Position numbers and translations under genes: made by a program | Notes under the pieces: generated by a model | Told to the model about the DNA's origin: nothing | The model's database searches: none | Seen by the model: only the letters and a program-made list of their open reading frames with translations | Shown here: one piece after another, positions 23,889-35,141 of the stretch | Layout of the letters: each line of letters starts with the position of its first letter | Position numbering within the stretch: position 1 is the first letter of the stretch | Assembly (NCBI RefSeq): GCF_019175385.1 | Contig: NC_083337.1 | Span: forward strand, 167,165,713 to 167,229,712 | Length of the DNA stretch: 64,000 nucleotides | From: Lycium barbarum | Lineage: Eukaryota; Streptophyta; Magnoliopsida; Solanales; Solanaceae | Reading direction: 5' to 3'

Positions 23889-24230
23889 CATATCGAAAAC
23901 CAATATGAAATCAAGGAATAACAAAAGCGAGAAAGTCATGTTAGAACAATTCGGAAAGAAATGAGCATTAACTACTATAGATAACTAAGGCCACCAAAGT
24001 ACAACGACCCAACAGATATAAGCAGCAATCAAATGCAAAAATCAAATGACAATAAACAAATGAGCAAAACTACAACTACTAAGGTGAAAGGATTGGCCAC
24101 CTAGCCTTCTATTCTAATCTGAGTCCTCCACAACCTCCTATCTAAGGTCATGTCCTCGGTGAGCTGAAACTGTGTCATATCCTGTCTAATCACCTCTCCC
24201 CAATATGATCATTTATCAGTCTTAAGTGAT

Positions 24231-24424
24231 AGGTGTTACAAGCAGAACAGACCATATAGACATTTATATCTTTCACGTCATATGTATTAATGGTGACTAG
24301 TTCACAGAAAGAAAGCTTGTGTACAATAGGTGTTACAAGCAGAACAGACCATATAGACATTTATATCTTTCACGTCATATGTATTAATGGTGACTAGTAC
24401 ACAGAAAATATGCTTGTGTACAAT
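24231..24424. repeat. 97-bp tandem duplication
   Basis: Two adjacent near-identical units (24231-24327 and 24328-24424) starting AGGTGTTACAAGCAGAACAG. It lies 110-300 bases beyond the stop codon of the peptide transporter gene, so it may be in its 3' UTR. Confidence 0.92.
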
Positions 24425-24533
24425 AGGTGAGATTCCATACAGAATTACAGAACTATATTTACAAGTTCTTGAACCCTCTTTAACTCAAACAATGAAAACC
24501 TTACTTTTGTAATGATGCTACTTACTTCAACCT

Positions 24534-27500
24534 TCAACGCAGAGTACCCACTGGCCTTTTGTAAGTATACCACTTCGCTACCATGAGATAAACTCCCAAA
24601 TTCAGTACACTTAGTACAGCCAAAAGATAGTAGAAGTAATCGATGTGACCGTAGTTCAGGTTATCTGGTATCCACCCAGGTTTCCCATTTTTGGTTGTAA
24701 TTTTCATGACAATAGTCACAAGAATAGAACTCAAGTAATTCCCAAGTGCAACGGTGGTCAGTGATAAAGCCGAACACAAACTTCTCATGGCATCAGGTGC
24801 TTGATCATAAAAAAACTCCAACTGACCAATGAATGTGAAAACTTCTGCACAACCTATAAGGAAATATTGTGGGACCTGCCAAAATATTGACATGGGTACC
24901 TCGTCCAGTTCATAGTAGTTATGTCTTTTCACATATTTTAGCCGATAGAGCTCCAGAATCCCGGCTGATAGCATAGCAAAGATGGATATGAAGAGGCCTG
25001 TACCCATTCTCTGTAGCTGTGTCAAGCCATTCTTGTGACCTGTAATCTTCCTAGCAACCGGGACAATAAATTGGTCATAAATGGGAACCCAGAATATGAC
25101 ACTGAGGGTGTCGAAAATGCTAAGTGACGCCGGTGGAATTTTGAAACTGGAATTTCCTACACGGGTGTCCATGGATGCTCCTTGCAATACAAACAAGGTA
25201 CTCATTTGACTATATACAGCAGTAAATATGATCCCCGTGGCCCATATAGGTAGTAATCGTATAATGGATTTGAGCTCCTCAACTTGGGTCACTGTGCACA
25301 GTCTCCATGAGTCTATATTGCCTTTCGTATGGTCAGATTCTGTCTGAACTGCTGCCTTGTCGAAGAAGCTGCATCATTCGATCAGTGTGTAAATAATTTG
25401 TTTCATCATTTACCATCTTAACTGTTATAGATGAAAAAAGAAAAGCATATAGAATTTGACATTAGGCTGGATAGTGAAGAAAATGGTCCAAGAAATCGGT
25501 GCATGGTGTACATATTTCCACATCCAGTGAAGTATCACTGGACATTAACCTCTCATTGTAATAAAGATAATCTCATATAAATGCTTTTTCTACGCGAAAA
25601 ATCAACATACCTAAAGAGATTACTTTTGAAGGTAAAAGCATATAAATTCTTCAATGTTATCAACAGTTAATAGTTTTTTGGCAATCATTAAAGAACCATT
25701 CCATGGCTTATAGATGCTCACCCAAGGTCTTTTGTATGATCAAGCTTGCGACTCCCAGTGATTGCGGACTCTGCATCTGTAGTCCCATACAAGAGAGACT
25801 TGTCTTCAGGCACATCAACTTTAAATTTTCTGAAAGATGCAACTAGCACTTGACATATCCGTGTCAAAGGGCTCCCTCCAGGTTTTTGGTTGCGATACAA
25901 CCGGGTACCAGAAAAGAAGCTTACTACAGCAATAGCCATAGCCACTGCTGGAATTCCAAAACCCCATCCCCAGCCCACATTATCTTGTATCCAAACCAGC
26001 ACAGAAGAAGCAACAAGAGCACCGATATTAATCGAAAAATAGAACCAATTAAAGAAAGATGACTTGTGTTTCTTCTCAACCTCATCAGCATCATCAAACT
26101 GATCTGCCCCGTAAGATGAAACACACGGCTTAATCCCACCAGTACCCAATGCTATGAGGTAAAGTGCAACAAAGGTAACTGCAGTTTGTAATTCCTTTGG
26201 ATGACATACATCTTCCCCAGAACAACTTGGCTTTAGGCCTGGGACAGAAGCTGACAATGTCAACAGCGTCATCCCCTGCAAGAAACATACTTTTATGCTT
26301 CTGATTTCCCAACAAAAGGAATTTAAGTTGACACTTTGAATATATATACATATATTTATTCTTTCATCCTTTAAGTTTGCGTGGATCAATTATAACTCAG
26401 CAAGTTAATGATAGAACTTTGGTATAGGCTCCAAAAATTATTCATTTTCCTCCTGATGATTCATCCTTTACATGTTCAGCATTATGTGTGTGAGCATAAA
26501 TAACATAATATGTTTACCTAGACCAAGTTTTTCTTTTTTTAGGGTGTGTTTGGTATGGAGGTCCAATTTTCTCATGTTTGGTTGGTCAAATGTTTTGGAA
26601 AACCTTTTTTTAAGGAAAACAAGTTCCTTATCAGGAAAACGACTTACCTAGTGCGAATACGGAAAACAAGTTCCATATGTGACATTCCAAACTCATTGTC
26701 TCCAACCCTCACCCTATTGACCACCCCACCAGGCCACCATCCCCAACCCCCTACTCCCCAGGAGCTAAATTTTAGCTTATGGGTTCCTAAATTGACATCA
26801 AGTTAATATTACAATGAAAACCGGACTAACAGACTAAGTTCCGAGCTAAATATTTTATACATATAATGACTTTTTTAATACAAATACATGGTCTAGGCAA
26901 AAGTTACTGGTTCACATGAACACGTAACCATTGCACTAGATCCGCCCCTGACTACCCACCCCATCGTGTTTTCCTAGATTACATAAAAATGTTCTTGGAA
27001 CAATTTTTTTTTTTTACCAAATACCAGAAAATAAGTAAGAAAATCATTTATTTTTCAAGAAAACACACCCTTAGTTTCTCAAGCAAGTGACAGAGTTACA
27101 GTAGAGAACAAATGTACTTCAACCGATTATAAAACTTACAATAACATAGATGATTGAGAAGCAGGCAATTGTCCAGTATCTTCCTAGATATGCATCTGCC
27201 AGAAATGCCCCAATTAGGGGTGTGATATAGCATGTTCCAGACCAATTTGAGACATTCTTTGAAGCAGCAGCACTATGTTGGTTAAGCCTTTTCTTGAAAT
27301 ACAGAACAAGATTTGAGCTCATCCCATAATATGCCAATCTTTCACAACATTCATTTCCTGCCAATAAAAATATCATGAACAAACACTACCCCACTTCAGA
27401 AATTATACTAAAACAATCAATAAATGATCTAAAAGGAGGAAAAAGGAAAAACAAAAGAAAAATCAAGAATTATGAAGATGAGTTACCTAAGATAAAAGGG

Positions 27501-27604
27501 CAGGCTTTCCAAGTTCCAGTTTCATTCCTCTTAGCAGGATTATTGCGGTAATCAACTGTACCATCTTTAGTATACAAATCATCTTCTGCAAAAACTTCTC
27601 CCAT
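24534..27604 (-). CDS. NPF8: NPF8 (PTR1-like) peptide transporter, 574 aa
   Basis: Four exons on the minus strand: 27604-27487, 27357-27140, 26275-25722, 25368-24534. All introns are GT-AG and the joined frame is 575 codons with stop. The protein has the ExxER proton-coupling motif at residues 42-46 (NECCER), [53 protein letters not shown] and [20 protein letters not shown], all hallmarks of the NRT1/PTR family, close to Arabidopsis PTR1 (NPF8.1). Twelve membrane segments are expected. NPF8 members carry di- and tripeptides with protons at the plasma membrane; that is family knowledge and substrate is inferred. The length is normal and no key residue is lost. Intron 2 (26276-27139) carries a MITE. 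The start is the only in-frame ATG before the conserved N-terminus. Confidence 0.95.
26542..27070. mobile_element. PIF/Harbinger-like MITE in NPF8 intron 2
   Basis: Inverted ends GGGTGTGTTTGGTATGGA and (right side) AAGAAAACACACCC, flanked by TTA (26539-26541 and 27071-27073). Same family as 15719-16440. It contains another element at 26759-26950. Confidence 0.8.
26759..26950. mobile_element. hAT-like MITE nested in the intron MITE
   Basis: Ends CAGGAGCTAAATTTTAGC and GCACTAGATCCGCCCCTG are imperfect inverted copies of the CAGGGGCGGATCTAG type seen elsewhere in the window. The flanks CTACTCCC and CTACCCAC may be a decayed 8-bp TSD. Confidence 0.6.
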
Positions 27605-28061
27605 GGCTCTCTATATGCTGCAAATTAGAATTTTTGACAGGTACAAAATTTCAGCTCAAAATTTCAAGTTCACTGAGAATAACAACCTAAAAAATGAACT
27701 TTAAATAACTAGAAGGGAATTGACAGCTGACAAAACAACGAAAATATAGCAACTGAAAAAAGGATTGAACAAGATGGTATAGTACATACTTGAATTCTGG
27801 AAGTGTTTGTTGGGTTCCCAGAAAAACTGATGCACTAATATATCATGGAAATCAAGAAAACGGTGTGTATTAAATAGATAAAGAAGAAAATGAAAAGATA
27901 AGCTCCAAGAGTGAGCTGGATGGCGCAAATAATTTGTAAATCAAGCTACACAACAATTCGGAAAGCTTTGAATAAAGTTTTCTCCCGTCCTAGGATTAAA
28001 TGGATCGACATGTGACTTCTTTAGTATGGAGATTCATCATGTGCAGGCAAAATTATAATAG

Positions 28062-28301
28062 TACTCCCTCGTGATAAAAAAAAAGAGACAACTTAACCAT
28101 TTACAGACCTCTTAAGAAAATATTAATTTTTGGATGAAAATAGATAATTTGATTAAACTATCTTTAACTAAATAGAGTTGGGATTTGATCACAGCACTTA
28201 ACAGGGACAAATCTAAAAAAATAAAATTATTTTTTATTTAATTTAATAAATACACTTTTTTTTACCCAAAAACAAAGACTAAGTGAACACGAGAGAATAC
28301 T
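28062..28301. mobile_element. Stowaway-like MITE
   Basis: Left end TACTCCCTCGTGATAAAA and right end CGAGAGAATACTGTA form imperfect inverted ends beside TA. AT-rich, non-coding, about 240 bp. Similar ends occur at 56144-56392. Confidence 0.55.
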
Positions 28302-30464
28302 GTATTATACGAGTATCAAATATTGAAACTAGGCCATTAATAACTGGCGGGACTGCAGTGTGTATATTATTATTGTTGTTGTCAATAAGTGCAATTAAAA
28401 ACTGCTAGCTCACTGCTCAGGTACATGTGATCTAAATATTTTAAGTCTTATTATTCATTTTGTTAATAGTATAAAATAGAGGTTATAGAGAATGGAATCA
28501 ATGACTTCCTCCGTGATGAAGTCAACTAACTGGTCAACACTACTTTGTCAATAGTAGTAATAATGTATTATTTCAACTTTAGTAATAAGCAATTGTGAAG
28601 GAAAGTGGTAATATAATATTTAAAATATATTTTATAATGTGATGATCTGTTTATTTGCTTACTTGTTTAAATATTGAGACACTTGAATAATTTTTGCACA
28701 GAAATTCACTTATTTTTCAAGAACGCATCATACCGAACACACCCTTAAAGACAATTTAGTATTCTTCGACGTGCCGTTTTGACGTAAGGACGGTAAGGTC
28801 AACAAAGCCAGAGGCCAATGGAGCTATTGAATAATGATCCAACTGAATTGCGTATTTTCCACATGAAACATAAGATATTTACATAATCTTTTTAATTACA
28901 ATTTAATAATTATTAAATTTTAAATTTATAAATTAAAAATAATAAATTTAATGCAAAAAAAAACTGAAATTGGATTCATCAAAATATAAATGAAATTATC
29001 TACATCTTATAAAGCAAAGCAGGACAGTTGGATTTAAAATTAGTGCGTGTGAAACGAAAGCATGGAGTGAAAGAGGAAAAGAGGAAAACGAAAGTGCACC
29101 AGAAAGTGACAAAAATGAAACGTGCTGCCAACTGGGCCAAACTGCCATGTCAATTCCAATTTTCCACTAACCACAACTTTGACAAACGCATGGGAAAGAG
29201 AAGAATCAAAGCTCCCGTTGATTATGACCTTTGGTTTATTATGTTAAAGTCAGTCTCATTGATTATATAGTACTCCACTTATATATCCCTTCTGTTCAAA
29301 TTTGATTAGTTGTCGACAAAATGTTCACATGTAGGCTATATCCTTTGGACAAGTTAACTTACAATTGTCTTAACCCTGTATATTCAAATTAAATGCTTTG
29401 AAGATTCTTATTGCTGTGTGCCATATGGTCTTTGTTTGGAAATATATTTGCTCTTATTAATGTTTATACTCAATCAAACAGTTTAACTTCAGTGATAATG
29501 TATACTCCAGTTTATTATTATTAATATTAAAGTAATAAAGATATGCATATAATTAGTATATCTTGAATTCTTTGAGTTGGTATAAAAATCATATGCATGT
29601 GCTATGAAATTAAAAACACACAATAGTAAACATTTTAAACGTGTCATTCACCACGGTCATTTTTATCCATAACAGCATGTAAGTTTTTTCCCCCTTGATA
29701 AACACTCACGAATTCTTTCTCTTGGTTTTCTAATTTAATTATTAAAAGCATATAAAAATCAAGTATTCAATAATTGTATGCCTGACGTTCGACATGTGCT
29801 GATGTGAGTCAATACTCAAAAGGATTGAAAATGTAACACTTTGACTGTTCCAGGCGGCTAAAATTATACTTCTTCAATTCCTCGTATTCACAATAAGTAA
29901 TTGTAAGGATTTTAACACATTCAATAATTAATACTTTCTTGATTTTTTTTTTTTAAATAAATTAAATTTTGAAAGGCTAAACTTTCTCTCAATTTTGCGA
30001 GTATTTTATTTGATGTTGGTCAATGTATAGAAAGAAGATTCATCAATCATGATTCAAGATGTCCATTGTTTTTAAATAAAAGACTGCTCTTTAGTATTTC
30101 GTCATAAGGTCATAACTCATAAGCAATTGGTCATAAATTCTTAGTTCACAGTTCACACCGGTTGAAAAAAAAAAGAGACAAAGAATATATATATATTTTT
30201 TAAATCATCTTGTATTCAGAGTACGCTGATCCGATTAATTAGATTCACACTGTAAAATCTATATAGAAAAGCACTTCATTATCATGATTTTTAATATTTC
30301 ACAAAAAAAAAAAAAAAATGATATGCATTGTACATCGATCTTTAATCTGTTAATATTAGTACGCAAATTTTGCTATCACTATTCACTAACATCAATACAG
30401 GAGTTAAAAAATTTCACTCTATCACTTACAACAGAAAGCTTGTCTGTTTTCATCGTAATGCACT
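28302..30464. other. Gene-free AT-rich region
   Basis: A copy of a GGGTGTGTTTGG-family MITE end (ACCGAACACACCCTTA) is visible at 28731-28747. The 80-codon frame at 29028-29270 is Lys/Arg-rich with no domain and is not credible. No RNA gene was recognised. Confidence 0.5.
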
Positions 30465-30731
30465 CAATGGCGAATTCAGGATTCAATAGTCCTAGATGTT
30501 CACCTTAAAATTAACAAAAGAAAAATTGTCTTGAATTCGATCTAGGCTCCTCCATGCCTTATCCTAAAGCTTACAACCTCTTAACCAGAGCACTAAGATC
30601 TTTTATTGCTTCCTTGGTGCTCTTTATTATTTTATACCAAAACTTCAATATTTTCTATATGTCTGCATAGAGTATCCGCCACGCTTAATGGGTGCTCGAG
30701 CACCAAAATATAATACATGGGTTCACCCCTG
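30465..30731. mobile_element. hAT-like MITE, 267 bp
   Basis: Starts CAATGGCGAATTCAGG and ends CATGGGTTCACCCCTG, imperfect inverted ends. Flanked by AATGCACT (30457-30464) and ACTGCACT (30732-30739), an 8-bp TSD with one mismatch. Confidence 0.72.
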
Positions 30732-30829
30732 ACTGCACTCGCACTTTGAATTTCGGGTCGTCCTAGATTTGCGACAATTTTCTTGACAAGGAACAAGTTT
30801 GCATTAACTTATTTTAGGTTCTTTTAAAT

Positions 30830-30981
30830 CAAAATAGCTTTTAAGCACTTTTGCAGTGTTTGAGTAAGATAAAAGTGTTTATAACACTTATTTTTAAGCC
30901 AAAATAACAAAAACAAGCCAAAAAGTCAAATTAGGAATATGCTTATAAGTCACGAGTTATAAGCCCATCCAAACATACTCG
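30830..30981. mobile_element. Fragment of the 5565-type MITE
   Basis: The right end reads TTATAAGCCCATCCAAACAT, matching the end of the element at 5565-5808. The left end is degraded. Confidence 0.5.
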
Positions 30982-31216
30982 AAGTCTTTTTACTAGACTT
31001 GCTAATTCAAGTCTCACTTATAATATAAAGATAGATTAAAAAGCTTTCAATGTATGAATATTATCAATGGTTTGAAATCATGTTTGGACATGCAATTTGG
31101 ATATCTTAAGTTGTATCTTCTCTTATAGACATAAAAACCCCACAAGTTGTGAAAACTATCAAAACATTCCCAATTCTTATACAGTCTTACCAAATGAGCA
31201 AGTCATAGTTCACAAC

Positions 31217-32561
31217 TAGGGCTGTTTACGGTTTTGGTTAAAATCAAAACCAAACTGAAAATTTAACCAAACCGAATAAAAAAATCGACATTTGGTTTGG
31301 TTAGGTTTGATTTGGTTTTAAATTTTAAAAACCGATAATATTTGGTTTGGTTATGGTTATATTAAAAAATAACCGAACCAAACCGATAAATTATGTACAT
31401 AAATTTTATAATTATTTATATGTATAATATTAGTTTTTCATAAATAATTATTAATATTTTATACCTTTTAATCATTAGTTTGATTTTTCGTCTACTTATT
31501 TCACATGATTGTTAAAGGCCCATGTTTTTAAGAATTTGTCCAAGCCCACGTCTTTAAGTCTTTTAACTCTTTAAGTATTAAGTGTAAACCTACTAATAGA
31601 AGCTCACGTTAGAGTCTAATATCTTTAACTTAAATTTTTAGCTTTTCTTTGTATTTTTAGCTTTTCTTTGTCAGTCATTTGATTTTAGGTTGTTTCTTCT
31701 TTTTTTTTTTTTTTCGAATTTATACCTTTCTTTTTTCTTGTCTGAATGAGTCCTAAACTTCTAATATTTTTCATATGAAAAGGACAAAGGTTGTAGATTT
31801 GGAGGTTCCTATAGAAGATACTTCAGTAACATCAGCATTTGCTGCAACTCAAGCACATGGTAATGCCCTAATACTTCTTCCGTGGGTAATCCTCCTAAAA
31901 AGCAAGAACAACTCCTTGTAATCGAGACCCTAGCCTTTGGGATAATGATAGAAAAAACATCTGAAGTTTTGGATCATTACATAAAGTTTTTTTAATAAAA
32001 TGGGAGAATTGAAGGCAAAATGCAAGTACTGCCCCAAAGTTTGGGATCATTACACAAAGTGTTTTTATTTCATATATTTTTCATTTTAATTATGTTTAAT
32101 TAATATGTATGTTTGTAACAATAACTAAAAGCTCATATGCTTCACTTTATTTCCAGGTATGTGTATTAAGATGACAAAAATGGTGCAGCCACTACTTACT
32201 TAGTTTTTAGTTCTATATGTAATAGTTTAGTAATTTTGGGTAACTTGAGTACGACACTATCACTAATAGTGAAAATGTTTCTATGATGTATGTTCCACCT
32301 TAAACGATAAATAAAAGTTATTGTTTGAACAAAAAAAAAGACATGTCTTTTTCAACTTTTTAATGTTTTACTGATAAGTCTCATGACTGCTAGTCATAAA
32401 CCGAAAAATTCAACCAAACCGAACCAAACTGACAATAACCAAACCGGCGGTTATTATTTTATTTAGTTTGGTTATGGTTTTAGACATTTAAAAACCGACT
32501 AAATTGGTTTGGTTATGGTTTTAATCAATAACCGACCCAAACCGAATCATGAACACCCCTA
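31217..32561. mobile_element. hAT element, deletion derivative, 1.3 kb
   Basis: Inverted ends TAGGGCTGTTTACGG and TCATGAACACCCCTA with long subterminal inverted blocks rich in GGTTTGGTT and AACCAAACC. A perfect 8-bp TSD TTCACAAC flanks it (31209-31216, 32562-32569), the hAT signature. A broken frame on the plus strand from about 31780 starts MKRTKVVDLEVP and later reads KTSEVLDHYI and KAKCKYCPKVWDHYTK, like the N-terminal BED zinc finger of plant hAT transposases. The DDE and dimerisation regions are absent, so it cannot move by itself. Confidence 0.87.
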
Positions 32562-32983
32562 TTCACAACAAAATTAATACGCTACTAGAAGACCTTTTTT
32601 ATAAAATACAACATCAATTGATCAAACTTTAGTTCAATAAAACCGAAAATTTAACATGAATAGTAATGGGATTGGTAGACATAAATAAAGGTTGGTAGAC
32701 ATAAATAAAAGCTGGTGGAAGTTAATGAGGTTGGTAAATGGTTGATAAGAGTAATTGTTAAAAATATTTATTAACTTATGAGTCTCTTTTTACAAAATAT
32801 AAACTTATCGATCAAAATTTTATATTTAAATTTTTTGAAACCATGAGATGAAATGTCTATCAAAACGCTGGTTTCATCTCATGGTTTCAAACCATGATTT
32901 CAAACCGCATGTCCAAACGCCTACTTAAATTCATAGTCCCGCTCAAATCAGATGGACATTTTTTTGCCCGGATTACCCTTCTG

Positions 32984-33452
32984 TTGGGTTGGTCTTTAAT
33001 TTTTGTTCTTCAAATTGCCGGTATTTAATTTTTGTCCTTCGCTTAAAAAGGTAGTTGAAAATACCTTGAGGTTCTAGGTTTGAACCCCCGCTCAATCAAA
33101 AATAATTTTTTTCGCAAGGCAAGACTTTTGCAAAAAGTCCGCCTTATGCGATAGATTTTGCCTTAAGGCATAACTAAAAATCTGCCTTATAAGGCAAAGT
33201 CTGCCGGAACCGGCAGAGGCATAACTAAAAGTTTGCCTTACAAGGCAAAGTTTACCGTCTCCGGCATAGGTGCTATGTAATTTCGCCCGAATAGGCATAA
33301 GTTCATAGAAACCTATGCCTTGCGAAAATATTATTATTTTTACTCTACCGAGATTCGAACCCAGAACCTCGAGGTATTTTTTGCCACCTTTTTAAGCGAA
33401 GGGAAGAAATTAAAGAGCAGTGAATTGAGGGCCGAAAATTAAAGAACAGTCT
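32984..33452. mobile_element. Foldback element with AAGGCA-rich core
   Basis: Arms of about 135 bases (32984-33120 and 33317-33452) are inverted copies: TCGCTTAAAAAGGTAG, AATACCTTGAGGTTCTAGG and TCGCAAGGC appear on both sides. The core is full of short palindromes around TGCCTTA, AAGGCA and GCCGG. A partial TCTGTT repeat on both sides may be the TSD. The frames at 33092-33575 come from the arms and core and are not genes. Confidence 0.75.
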
Positions 33453-33459
33453 GTTCAAA

Positions 33460-35035
33460 CGGTACATGTGAAACCTAGCGTGAATTTTGAGCGATAACAG
33501 TGATCCAGCCCAACATTTTATTTGCTTAAAAGATGAAGCCCGGCCCATGAAAAGTAAACGAATGTCTAGGCCCAATATTGACTGAGGAAACAGGAGATTA
33601 GTCTCTAGATCAGGTTTATTAATGTTGAAAATAGGAGTTTAATTGTTTATTGAGTTGAAGAATGACATTGTATAACATGCATTAATGAACACACCTGGAT
33701 TACGTGGAGTATGGTTCCTTTATCCCTTTGAAAGGGACTAATAAATATAAAGAGTAATTGACCTTCTCACTAATATTCATCGTTTTGAGGCAGTCTGAGA
33801 TTAAATCAGACCTAAAAAAAAATATCTAGCCACATGTAGCTCATATATTAGACTAAAGGGGTTAATTTAACAGAGCATATCGCGTGGATGTGTCTAGCTC
33901 TAATTATATGGGCGCTAGTAAAGATGTTGATGTATATATAAAAAGCAGAATTTACTGATTTTTAAGTCCTGAATTAGTCATTGAGCTAAAAATTACTAAT
34001 GCCAAAAAATTTAGAATTTTATGGGTAGATTTAAGTACTATTAATAGGACAAATAATGAGCTGCTCCCAAAATGTTTTGATTAGTGACTCCATGATAGTC
34101 ACTCTCTAACTACAAGCTACTTTAATTTCTCACTTCTTACTTCCACAAGAAATTTTCAAACTCTTCTGGAAGAACGCAACTCACACATACCTATTTCTTT
34201 AGATAAACAATACAACCAAGATACAGCTCATTTCAATAATGCATGTTCACTCTCATAATGTACAAAAGAAAATGTATTATGGTCTTACTAATTAGAAAAG
34301 ATTTTAATTAATGCTCAAGATCTCTGACTTTTCTTTATCAAGCCCCTTCTAACTTCTTGGTTTTAGCTGCAAGATCTGAAACAGTGTGAAAAAGCTATCT
34401 TAATATAACCTACCGCTGAGTTTTATTAGTATTTATTTCACCAGAAGTAACTTTAGATAAGCTTTAGTTGGTACTGTTTCAATTTTTGCAAATGTCATCT
34501 TTTTGACTTGAGTTTTCTGCACGGGCAAAGCTGGAGTTTGATCCCTTGTTTGGTCATATTAGCTACTGTTGATTTAATTTTTTGTAATCGAACCAAAGAT
34601 ACAGTTGAACCAACCCAAGTTCGAAGTGGAATATTAAGTTTGGAGTTTAACTTCCATTTCCTGAAAGCGTAAAGTTACACAATCAGGTCAGGTAAGATAC
34701 TATAGATAGGACTTTAGGACTTAGTTAATTGGGAAAAAAAGACAAGCAACTTGTTACAATAAGTTAAATTTCAATATAGTATCAAATTTTTGCAGTATGT
34801 CGGTGATTATAAATTAAATCGTGAAATTTCTAAGAGTTAAAGTTGACACTTGGATGTATGTAACCATGTAGCTTTTCTTCAAAATAGGAGTTTACCATTT
34901 CAATGATATGCAACAACTTTGTGTAAATTATACGAAATAAATTAAAATATCAGGATATATAGTGAGTTTGATCTTCCCATTGAAGCATCTATAGTTTATC
35001 CACCAAACTAGTTAAAATGATGTTCTTATAGAGAC
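33460..35035. other. Intergenic and laccase promoter region
   Basis: AT-rich, no conserved frame. Bases nearest 35036 are the probable laccase promoter. No further regulatory element is claimed. Confidence 0.45.
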
Positions 35036-35046
35036 TATATATATAA
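35036..35046 (+). promoter_or_regulatory. TATA box of the laccase gene
   Basis: TATATATATAA lies about 83 bases before the laccase ATG, in the usual place for a short 5' UTR. Confidence 0.6.
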
Positions 35047-35123
35047 GGTTATTACACTTTCTCTCTAGCTCACAAAATACATATAAGTTCAATCAAATAA
35101 GATATAGAGATCAAAGATTGTGG

Positions 35124-35141
35124 ATGAAATGGGATGTCTAA
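35124..35141 (+). promoter_or_regulatory. Short upstream ORF overlapping the laccase start
   Basis: ATG AAA TGG GAT GTC TAA overlaps the main ATG at 35129 in another frame. The upstream ATG has T at -3, while the main ATG has G at -3 and G at +4, so leaky scanning to the main start is likely. Confidence 0.55.

Larger units (their letters stand above)
16589..24208 (-). mobile_element. Second LINE tail, split by a copia element
   Basis: A 5'-truncated copy of the same LINE family in minus orientation. The 3' tail (TTG repeats, GGGGTCTGGGGAGGGTAGAG block, AGACCCTCGGCTCAAGAG) spans 16589-16763, and the piece that should follow (CTAAGGTCATGTCCTCGGTG, CACCTCTCCCCAATA) spans 23894-24208. The two parts join exactly when the copia element and one TSD copy are removed. 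No LINE TSD is evident. Only untranslated tail and the last codons of the ORF are present. Confidence 0.85.

Noticed and set aside
16589..24208. A target-site duplication for the second LINE
   Set aside because: Only weak ATTT/CAG similarities at the flanks; not convincing.
29028..29270. 80-codon basic frame
   Set aside because: No family, no promoter or homologous motif visible.
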